DNA from: an uncultured Lachnospiraceae bacterium
GTDB lineage: Bacteria > Bacillota > Clostridia > Lachnospirales > Lachnospiraceae
Assembly: GCA_945827765.1 (NCBI GenBank)
Contig: CALZPS010000046.1
Span: 1 to 9,006 of the forward strand
Direction: 5' to 3'
Length of the DNA stretch: 9,006 nucleotides
Shown in pieces: positions 1 to 5,795 of this stretch; the first letter of the stretch is position 1, and each line of letters starts with the position of its first letter. The position numbers and the translations under genes were made by a program. The notes beneath the pieces are model-generated. The model had not been told where the DNA came from. It ran no database searches and worked only from the letters and a program-made list of their open reading frames with translations.

Positions 1-44
1 CACAAGGAGTATCGTCGGCAGCGTCAGATGTGTATAAGAGACAG
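1..44. other. Illumina Nextera adapter and i5 index left in the assembly
   Basis: Bases 12-44 match the 33-base Nextera read-1 transposase adapter exactly. Bases 26-44 are the 19-bp mosaic end (AGATGTGTATAAGAGACAG). Bases 4-11 (AAGGAGTA) match the Nextera XT i5 index I know as S507/N507, and bases 1-3 (CAC) fit the end of the P5 primer that precedes an i5 index. The whole block is therefore library-construction sequence, and the biological insert starts at 45. An apparent reading frame starting at 28 begins inside the adapter and is not a gene. Confidence 0.98.
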
Positions 45-258
45 CTGCAAAATCCCCCGGCAGCAGCCGCAGAATCTGACCGTCTGTCCGAAGAGAAAAA
101 CTTCCTTTGACACAGCACATGATTTCCAGATGGCTATGCCAGTGAAGCTGATTGTAAATCACGTTTCCCGCCAGCGCCGTCGCCCGCATTTCCGGAAAAT
201 ATCTGGCATTCATAGAAATCTCATAATATCCGCTTTCCTTTTTCTTTGTCGTCTCCAT
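45..258 (-). CDS. AraC-family transcriptional regulator, N-terminal cupin domain (partial)
   Basis: Reading leftward from the ATG at 256-258 gives 71 residues before the adapter interrupts the gene. An AAGGA ribosome binding site lies about 8 nt upstream of this ATG. Residues 39-47 read HWHSHLEIM, followed by a conserved glycine at G52 and GD at 68-69. This is the H-x-H...E...G...GD pattern of the sugar-sensing cupin (AraC_binding) domain at the N-terminus of many AraC-type regulators. The C-terminal double helix-turn-helix is outside the window, so DNA binding cannot be checked. The gene is divergent from the GH30 gene at 503, and such pairs usually consist of a sugar-responsive activator and its target, so control of GH30 is a reasonable inference. 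The missing part is due to the contig edge, not to gene decay. Confidence 0.85.
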
Positions 259-301
259 CTCGTTTTCCTTTTTCTCGTCTTTTTACAAACATCTTCTATT
301 A

Positions 302-330
302 ATAATAAGTGAAAATAAGAAATTCCGCAA
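302..330 (-). promoter_or_regulatory. Candidate promoter of the AraC-family gene
   Basis: On the minus strand TTGCGG (325-330) and TATTAT (302-307) are separated by exactly 17 nt. The -10 matches five of six consensus bases and the -35 only three of six. Transcription would start near 295, giving a leader of about 37 nt before the ATG at 258. Assignment rests only on motif and spacing. Confidence 0.4.
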
Positions 331-400
331 CAATAATCAGGAAGAATTGATTGAATCCTGTAATTTTTGTATTGGATGTAGGAAGATTTTATTCTCCTTT

Positions 401-411
401 TATACTATACT
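401..411 (+). promoter_or_regulatory. Candidate -10 region of the GH30 gene (no good -35)
   Basis: Two overlapping TATACT hexamers (401-406 and 406-411) sit about 95 nt upstream of the GH30 start in an AT-rich stretch. No recognisable -35 hexamer lies 16-18 nt upstream of either. A good -10 with a missing -35 is typical of activator-dependent promoters and fits control by the divergent AraC-type regulator; that link is inference. Confidence 0.4.
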
Positions 412-451
412 AAAATCAGATGATAACCTGCACCGCCGAGGGCAGACACAA

Positions 452-466
452 CCGTTTTGAAATCGG
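452..466. promoter_or_regulatory. Imperfect dyad in the GH30 leader, possible operator
   Basis: The 15-base element CCGTTTTGAAATCGG is symmetric around G459, with six of seven arm positions complementary. It lies between the candidate -10 region and the ribosome binding site, where a repressor could act. The symmetry is seen; a regulatory role is inference, and chance is possible. Confidence 0.25.
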
Positions 467-502
467 CGCGCACAAAATCCAACAAAACAAAAGGAGGTTT
501 TT

Positions 503-1981
503 ATGAACGCGAAACAAATCACCACATTTTCCGTAAATGGAAAAACGTATCCACAGACCGCAGACATCCCGGTCACGTTGGAAGCAGATGAACCAACCCA
601 TCTTGAATCTGATGTTTTGAACCTTTACCCGGACATCACCTATCAGACCATCGAGGGATTCGGCGGTGCCATTACCGAATCCGTGGCTTACCTGCTGCAG
701 CAGATGGACAAGGAGACAAGCGATGCCCTGCTCACCGACTGCTTTGGTGCTGAAGGCAACCGCCTGAAGTTCCTGCGTATGCATATGGACAGCTGCGATT
801 ATTCTCTGGAAGAATACGCTGCCGTGGCAGACCCGATTGCCGACCCGAATCTGGATACATTTACCATCGAGCGGGATAAGAAATACGCAATTCCCTTTAT
901 CAAGAGGGCAATGGAGATTTCCCCTGAACCGTTGAGCATCCTCGTGAGCCCGTGGTCTCCTCCGGCGGCATGGAAAACCCCTCCGGCAAAGCCGAAAAAT
1001 GATGCATCCGTCTACGGCGGCGGACTTATCTCTGCATTTCTGCCGCAGGTTGATTATGAGACTCCACAGCGCTGCAACGGCGGCAGTCTGAAACCGGAGT
1101 TCTACCCTTCCTGGGCAAAATATCTGGTAAAATATATACAGGCATACCTCTCAGAAGGACTCCCTGTCACCATGCTTTCCGTACAAAATGAAACTGTTGC
1201 CGCCACCAATTGGGACAGCTGCGTATGGACGGCGGATGAACAGAAAACATTCCTGCGTGATCACCTCTATCCTGCCATGGAAGAGGCCGGACTCATTGAT
1301 CAGGTAAAGATTTTCATCTGGGATCACAATAAAGAACGTGTACTGGAGTATGCCCGTGAGATTATCGACGATGTGACAGACAAGATGATCGGCGGTATTG
1401 CATTCCACTGGTACTCCGGCGACCACTTTGAGGCGGTCAAGATCGCGGACGAGCTTTTCCCGAACAAAATCCTCATGTCCAGCGAATGCTGCTGTCTTCA
1501 TGCCCCGGGTCAGTCCAATATGCTGGCGGCATTCATCGGCGGCGGCTCGGATGCCCCGGAAACAGTAGAATATAATGATGCTGCTGCTTACGCGCATGAC
1601 ATCATCGGCAATCTGAATGTCGGTATGAACCGCTGGATTGACTGGAATATCTGTGTGGACAAAAACGGAGGTCCCCGCCATAAAATGGGTGGCTTTACCG
1701 GACCAATCGTGGCAAATGATGACGGAACCTACCGCAAAACGATTACCTTTGACTACATCGGACATTTTTCCAAATATATCCTGCCGGGAGCTGTGCGAAT
1801 CGCTTCCACCAGATGCGACGATGTAACAGAGATGGTGGCCGCTAAGAACGTTGACGGTTCTATTGCAGTCGTTCTTTTGAACAAGACGGACAATGATAAG
1901 TCGTACGCGATCCGTATGGAGGGCAAGGTGATCCGGGTGAAAGCGCCGAAACATACCATCAACACAGTGTTGATTCACTAA
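503..1981 (+). CDS. Glycoside hydrolase family 30 (glucosylceramidase-like beta-glycosidase), cytoplasmic
   Basis: A complete 492-residue protein. The start is set by AAGGAGG at 491-497, 5 nt before the ATG. Family GH30 is recognised from YQTIEGFGGAITES (47-60), SPWSPPAAWK (149-158), the acid/base segment SVQNET (226-231, E230), FHWYSGDH (301-308) and the nucleophile segment LMSSE (324-328, E328), followed by WIDWN (378-382). The (beta/alpha)8 barrel spans about residues 45-420, and the C-terminal beta-sandwich covers the rest. GH30 enzymes are retaining glycosidases acting on beta-glucosides, beta-xylosides or beta-1,6-glucans; the exact substrate cannot be read from sequence. There is no signal peptide, so it probably acts inside the cell on imported oligosaccharides. 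The residue after the acid/base is Thr instead of the common Pro (NEP). It is divergent from an AraC-type regulator and followed by an intrinsic terminator at 2111-2150. Confidence 0.93.
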   Translation: MNAKQITTFSVNGKTYPQTADIPVTLEADEPTHLESDVLNLYPDITYQTIEGFGGAITESVAYLLQQMDKETSDALLTDCFGAEGNRLKFLRMHMDSCDYSLEEYAAVADPIADPNLDTFTIERDKKYAIPFIKRAMEISPEPLSILVSPWSPPAAWKTPPAKPKNDASVYGGGLISAFLPQVDYETPQRCNGGSLKPEFYPSWAKYLVKYIQAYLSEGLPVTMLSVQNETVAATNWDSCVWTADEQKTFLRDHLYPAMEEAGLIDQVKIFIWDHNKERVLEYAREIIDDVTDKMIGGIAFHWYSGDHFEAVKIADELFPNKILMSSECCCLHAPGQSNMLAAFIGGGSDAPETVEYNDAAAYAHDIIGNLNVGMNRWIDWNICVDKNGGPRHKMGGFTGPIVANDDGTYRKTITFDYIGHFSKYILPGAVRIASTRCDDVTEMVAAKNVDGSIAVVLLNKTDNDKSYAIRMEGKVIRVKAPKHTINTVLIH

Positions 1982-2009
1982 GACTTGAAACAAAAATCGC
2001 ATAATTCGC

Positions 2010-2039
2010 AAAAACCGCGCCCCAAATACAGGAGCGCGG
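2010..2039 (-). terminator. Intrinsic terminator for the minus-strand ATPase gene
   Basis: Read on the minus strand, a GC-rich stem (CCGCGC at 2015-2020 pairing with GCGCGG at 2034-2039, then one mismatch and two more G-C pairs, 7-nt loop) is followed directly by five T (2010-2014). It lies about 110 nt downstream of the ATPase stop codon. On the plus strand no T-run follows, so it works in one direction only. Confidence 0.7.
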
Positions 2040-2110
2040 GTGTCTACCCAGTATTCGTCTGAATGATTCATTTGCAAATCATAAGCTTTCGCAAGCGGAG
2101 GCATTGACAT

Positions 2111-2150
2111 ACGGAGCCCTTTCTTTGTACAAGAAAGGACTCCGTTTTTT
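2111..2150 (+). terminator. Intrinsic terminator for the GH30 gene
   Basis: ACGGAG (2111-2116) pairs with CTCCGT (2140-2145), and CCTTTCTT (2118-2125) pairs with AAGAAAGG (2131-2138). The stem has one C/A mismatch and a 5-nt loop and is followed by a T-run at 2145-2150. This is a classic plus-strand terminator about 130 nt after the GH30 stop. Its T-run overlaps the stop codon of the convergent ATPase gene (2149-2151). Confidence 0.85.
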
Positions 2151-3492
2151 ACAAACACATTGCCATATAAAGAGGCAGATGAATGATATCATCTTTTATC
2201 ATAACATCCTTGGTATAAAGAATATAAGAATTTCCGAGTTTTGAAGAGAATTTCTTTCTAAATTTATCCAACGAGGAATGTGATTTATAGTTTCCGGATT
2301 TTACCTCAACCGGGCAAATCTTTTTCCCTTCTTTAATAAGGAAATCGATCTCTATATGATTTTCACGATTTTCCTTATCGCTGCGGGAATAAAAATATAG
2401 CTTGTGACCATTCGTCCGAAACATCTGCGCCACTATGTTTTCCATAATCATTCCTTCGTTTATATCCAGCCTGTCAAATAGAACTGCCTTATAAAATTCA
2501 TTCTCCGTATATGCGCTGTCCATAAAGGTATGCGTAACAAGAAGACCTGTATCCGCCATATAACATTTCTGCGTTTTGTGATCCGCACTAAGCGCGAGCC
2601 CGACATTCGGATCTGTCGTGTTAAAACATGTATTAACAATCATTGCTTCATTTAACCAAATGAAAGAATCTTCATAATTTCTGAAACGAGCCTGTTTCGA
2701 CAGCGCCGATAGTTTATATTTCTTTTCCTTTTTTGAAAGCTGACCGGGAATATCATCAAACACGGCGAATACTTTATCTTCATATCCTTCGGCAAACTTA
2801 GAAACATCCTCCCTGTAAAGCCTGAGAATCCTCCTTTTGGCAACGTCGCTCGCCTCAAAATTTTTATCATCCAAAAATGCAAGAACAGACTGCGGCATTC
2901 CACCAACAAGAATATACTGCCGGAAATCATTCATCACCTTTCGATGCAAAGCTTGCCCTAAAGGCGTTCTTGTATCAAAACACTGCTTAATAACCGGTGC
3001 CGTAACCTCATCCCCCATTGCCCACAAAAATTCCTCAAAGTCTAACGGAAACATCTCAATATGCTCTTCCTCAGAGGGAATAATAATATCTTTTACATTC
3101 TTTTTGAGACGAATCAAAGACCCTGTTTCAAGATAATCATATCGCCCGTCAGCTACTAGATATTTCACCAACTGTCTTGCCCTTGGGAACTGCTGTACCT
3201 CATCAAAAATAATCAACGAATCTCTTCTATACAGCAGTGTAGAATAATATGCGCTGAGTTTAGCAAAAAATAAATCCAAATCAGAACTCTCATTGATAAA
3301 TAAATCGAGAATCTCCCCGGCAGCATTACCAAAATCAATCAAGATAAAACTTTTGTACTCTTTTTCAGCAAATTGCCTGGCAATATAACTTTTCCCGACA
3401 CGCCTTGCTCCGTCGATCAACAAAGCTGTTTTTCCGTTGCTTTCATTTTTCCAGTGTAAAAGTCTGTCATAAATTTTTCTTTTAAATTCCAT
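2149..3492 (-). CDS. AAA_14/DUF4143-family ATPase with PD-(D/E)XK-like C-terminus
   Basis: The protein has 447 residues from the ATG at 3492, which has GAAAGGGG 8 nt upstream; an in-frame ATG at 3546 has no such site and was not used. The N-terminal AAA domain shows Walker A GARRVGKS (28-35), Walker B LIIFDE (93-98) and a sensor-like LETGS (121-125). The C-terminal DUF4143 domain carries a nuclease-like core: E350 in MIMENIVAQ, D383 in IEIDFLI, and VEVKSG (395-400, E396 and K398). The length is normal for this family, and all motifs look intact. These proteins are very common in anaerobic Firmicutes and Bacteroidetes, often in several copies, and their physiological role is not established; mobile or defence-related functions have been suggested. 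It is transcribed alone, ends at a minus-strand terminator, and is preceded by an unusual 33-bp-period repeat array that may control it. A weak TATAAT at 3514-3519 could be its -10. Confidence 0.9.
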   Translation of the reverse strand: MEFKRKIYDRLLHWKNESNGKTALLIDGARRVGKSYIARQFAEKEYKSFILIDFGNAAGEILDLFINESSDLDLFFAKLSAYYSTLLYRRDSLIIFDEVQQFPRARQLVKYLVADGRYDYLETGSLIRLKKNVKDIIIPSEEEHIEMFPLDFEEFLWAMGDEVTAPVIKQCFDTRTPLGQALHRKVMNDFRQYILVGGMPQSVLAFLDDKNFEASDVAKRRILRLYREDVSKFAEGYEDKVFAVFDDIPGQLSKKEKKYKLSALSKQARFRNYEDSFIWLNEAMIVNTCFNTTDPNVGLALSADHKTQKCYMADTGLLVTHTFMDSAYTENEFYKAVLFDRLDINEGMIMENIVAQMFRTNGHKLYFYSRSDKENRENHIEIDFLIKEGKKICPVEVKSGNYKSHSSLDKFRKKFSSKLGNSYILYTKDVMIKDDIIHLPLYMAMCL

Positions 3493-3542
3493 AGACAAGC
3501 CCCTTTCACCTATATTATATTCATTCGTAAGAAAAATATAAC

Positions 3543-3674
3543 ACAAAAATCACGAAAAGGCAAGTATAGCTATCTCGATTTTGCACGAAAAGGCAAGTTA
3601 TATTACCCTTATTTTGCACGAAACGGCAACTGTATTTCTTCTGATTTTGCACGAAAAGGCAAGTATATTAACTT
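3543..3674. repeat. Four tandem units with an exact 33-bp period upstream of the ATPase gene
   Basis: The 15-base core CACGAAAAGGCAAGT starts at 3551, 3584, 3617 and 3650, exactly 33 bp apart each time. The third copy differs at two bases (CACGAAACGGCAACT). Copies 2-4 also share ATTTTG before the core and a TAT(A)TT-like stretch after it; the remaining 8-10 bp of each unit vary. Each of copies 2-4 contains the dyad TTGC-N8-GCAA. The array lies between the stop codon of the CBM6 remnant and the start of the ATPase gene (51 bp upstream of the ATG at its near edge). A period close to three helical turns puts every copy on nearly the same face of the DNA, as in arrays of protein-binding sites. 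It is too short in repeat and spacer to be CRISPR. Function unknown. Confidence 0.9.
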
Positions 3675-3807
3675 AACTCAAATTTCAGCATATCCAGCGT
3701 TCCTTTTCCATGGAAACAAAAATACAGCGCGGATTTTCCGTCATCAACTGAAAGCGGAGCATTAAATGTCCGCCACTCCCTGTCTCTGACAGTTATTGAA
3801 TTGATTG
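3668..3807 (-). pseudogene. C-terminal remnant of a CBM6-containing glycosidase
   Basis: In the minus-strand frame ending at the TAA (3668-3670), the last 45 or so residues before the stop include DREWRTFNAPLSVDDGK and SALYFCFHGKGTLDMLKF. This matches the end of family 6 carbohydrate-binding modules: an aromatic 'W-x-x-F', a 'G.h.LYL.F.G.G' strand and a closing 'lD.f.F' strand. Such modules close many GH43 and related xylan-acting enzymes. No start codon or ribosome binding site belongs to it. Going upstream, the same frame runs into the transporter permease gene in a different reading frame, so the rest of the original gene is gone and the join is at or very near 3807. It points to an ancestral polysaccharide-degrading gene interrupted by the transporter operon. 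The family call rests on pattern memory for a short fragment. Confidence 0.6.
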
Positions 3808-5097
3808 CTACTCGTACCTGAGCGCGTCGATTGGATTTAACTTGGCTGCCTTGTTCGCCGGATAATATCCGAAGAACACGCCGATTGCCATCGAAAATCC
3901 CAGCGAGATGAAGATACTTCTCACCGACGGCGCAGCACTGACACCTGCATAACCAGCTGCTGCAACTCCGACGATGCACCCCAGAATGATGCCGATAATA
4001 CCTCCCACGATACAGATAACGATGGATTCAATGATAAACTGGATCCGGATGGAGCTGTTGGGCGCTCCCATCGCTTTACGCGTACCAATCTCCCGGGTAC
4101 GCTCCGTAATCGACACCAGCATGATGTTCATGACACCGATGCCGCCGACAATCAGCGCGATACTGCCGATAAATGCGATTGCCACCGTAACGGTATTCAT
4201 CATCTCCGCCATCACATCCACCATCGCCGACATACTTACGGCGCTGACTTCAAAATACTGGTTATTGCGGTACAGATTATTAAAGTAATTTTCAATCCTG
4301 ACACTGAATTCATCCGGATCTACATCTGTATCGGCCATGACCGTAAACTGCGTATAACCGGAGGAATGATTGAGACGCTGTGCCGTTTTGATCGGGATAT
4401 AGCAACTTGTCGCCGAATTTCCGCCAAAAAATACCGCATATGAACTCATCGCACTGTTGTCCTCTTTCTCATATACACCGGAAACAACAAAGTTATAATA
4501 TTTATTATCCAGAGCAACCTGAATCGTACTGCCAACAGCAGCCTTCCTATCCCCTCCGAAAATATCATCAACGACCTCCTCTGCCACCAGTGCCACCATC
4601 TGCCCCTCATCCATCTCTTTTTTACTGAAATAACCGCCCTCCAGTATTTCAATATGATTGACCTGAAAATATCCCAGGCTGATTCCTTGTACAGAGACAG
4701 ATGAACGGTGCGTGCCGCTTTCAATCTCTCCCTTTCCCACTGCCTCTTCCGCCGAAATCGCCTGAATGTCATCGCCGTAGACATCACAAAACTGCTGCAC
4801 CATTTCTGACGAGATATAATCGGTCTCCACCATCTCTCTGGCATCGTCGTCCTCTCCAAAATTCATGCCGCTTGCGGATTCTTCCTCATCCTCCCGCTGC
4901 TGAACGCTTACCATGATGTTTGTGACCCCCATTGATGACATGGAATCGGATACACTTGAGGTAATGGCATCGCCCAGTGTCATAATAGCAATCACAGCGG
5001 CGATTCCGATGATGATGCCAAGCATCGTCAGTAATGCCCGCATCTTATTTGCTTTCAGACTGAACAGTGCCAGCCGAATATTCTCATAAATCATCAT
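3808..5097 (-). CDS. MacB/FtsX-type ABC transporter permease
   Basis: A 429-residue membrane protein with the MacB layout. Transmembrane segment 1 is at about 20-42, a large extracytoplasmic MacB_PCD-like domain at about 43-300, and three more segments at about 303-328, 355-385 and 394-412 make up the FtsX domain. GVMNIMLVSITERTREIG (321-338), KAMGA (341-345) and the C-terminal PANKAAKLNPIDALRYE are hallmarks of the family. An acidic stretch at about 69-92 lies in the outer domain. The start ATG at 5097 shares one base with the TGA of the ATPase gene, which indicates translational coupling; a second ATG at 5094 is also possible. It would pair with the ATPase and the membrane fusion protein to push a substrate out of the membrane or envelope. 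No terminator is evident after its stop, where the CBM6 remnant begins. Confidence 0.93.
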   Translation of the reverse strand: MMIYENIRLALFSLKANKMRALLTMLGIIIGIAAVIAIMTLGDAITSSVSDSMSSMGVTNIMVSVQQREDEEESASGMNFGEDDDAREMVETDYISSEMVQQFCDVYGDDIQAISAEEAVGKGEIESGTHRSSVSVQGISLGYFQVNHIEILEGGYFSKKEMDEGQMVALVAEEVVDDIFGGDRKAAVGSTIQVALDNKYYNFVVSGVYEKEDNSAMSSYAVFFGGNSATSCYIPIKTAQRLNHSSGYTQFTVMADTDVDPDEFSVRIENYFNNLYRNNQYFEVSAVSMSAMVDVMAEMMNTVTVAIAFIGSIALIVGGIGVMNIMLVSITERTREIGTRKAMGAPNSSIRIQFIIESIVICIVGGIIGIILGCIVGVAAAGYAGVSAAPSVRSIFISLGFSMAIGVFFGYYPANKAAKLNPIDALRYE

Positions 5098-5795
5098 CAG
5101 CCGCGTCCCTCTCTTTCTCCTATGATCTTTCCGTCCCTGATGGTGACAATCCGCTGTGTCTCCTCTGCCAGTTCCGGAGAATGCGTAATCAGAACGATGG
5201 TCTTTCCCTCTTCTTTGTGCAGCTTATGAAACAAGTCCATCACCAGCCGTCCGGTCACGGAATCCAGCGCACCCGTCGGCTCATCCGCCAGAATGATAGC
5301 AGGATCATTGGCCATGGCACGGGCAATCGCCACACGCTGTTTCTGTCCGCCGGAAAGTTCTTCCGGCAGGTGACGCATGCGCTCTTCCATACCTACCAGC
5401 GTCAACAATTCCTTGGCTCTGCGCACCCTTTCTCCCATCGGAATGCCTGCATACAGCATCGGCATCTCTACATTGCGAATGGCATCCGTCCTCGCAATCA
5501 AATTGTAAGTCTGAAATACAAAACCTATCTTGCGGTTGCGGATTTTGGACAGTTCTGAATCCTTTGCCGCAATCACATCCACTCCGTCAAGTATATATTC
5601 TCCCTCTGTCGGACGGTCGAGTGCGCCGATAATATTCATCAGGGTCGATTTCCCGGATCCGGATGCACCCACAATGGCCACGAACTCGCCCTCTCTCACC
5701 GTCAGGCTGATGCCTTTGAGCACTTCCAGTTCATTGGGTGTCCCGATGTAAAATCTCTTATAAATATCCTTTAATTCAATGACTTCCCTGCTCAT
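5097..5795 (-). CDS. ABC transporter ATP-binding protein, MacB/LolD-type
   Basis: A 232-residue ATPase with all motifs intact: Walker [10 protein letters not shown] (43-51), Q-loop VFQTYNL (93-99), signature LSGGQ (147-151), Walker B IILADE (167-172) with catalytic E172, then the D-loop PTGALD, and the H-loop ITHS with H205. The length is typical of stand-alone ATPases that power MacB, LolCDE and FtsX-like permeases, and the 'N-x-x-x-M-P' segment (108-113) is common in that group. The ATG follows the TAA of the upstream membrane fusion gene with no gap, and its AGGGGG ribosome binding site lies within the end of that gene. It overlaps the permease gene by one base. Tight packing implies one transporter with matched subunit amounts. 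Confidence 0.96.
   Translation of the reverse strand: MSREVIELKDIYKRFYIGTPNELEVLKGISLTVREGEFVAIVGASGSGKSTLMNIIGALDRPTEGEYILDGVDVIAAKDSELSKIRNRKIGFVFQTYNLIARTDAIRNVEMPMLYAGIPMGERVRRAKELLTLVGMEERMRHLPEELSGGQKQRVAIARAMANDPAIILADEPTGALDSVTGRLVMDLFHKLHKEEGKTIVLITHSPELAEETQRIVTIRDGKIIGEREGRG

Noticed and set aside
28..312. Plus-strand reading frame of 94 codons at the left edge
   Set aside because: Its start codon lies inside the Nextera adapter, and the opposite strand encodes a clear AraC-type cupin domain.
457..473. Catabolite-response (cre) site in the GH30 leader
   Set aside because: TGAAATCGGCGCGCA resembles the cre consensus, but the final CA is one base out of register.
1151..2158. Long minus-strand reading frame of 335 codons opposite the GH30 gene
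   Set aside because: It runs antisense through most of a well-supported GH30 gene, crosses both terminators, has no ribosome binding site and shows no family motif. It is a shadow frame.
3543..3674. CRISPR array
   Set aside because: The shared part is about 20 bp and the variable part only about 10 bp, with no cas genes nearby; CRISPR spacers are about 30 bp or longer.
3780..3792. Terminator of the transporter operon
   Set aside because: CTGTC-TCT-GACAG is a 5-bp stem with no T-run on the minus strand. No convincing terminator was found after the permease gene.
4446..4859. Minus-strand frame of 137 codons inside the permease gene
   Set aside because: It is a shifted reading of the permease gene on the same strand, rich in Arg and Trp, with no family features.
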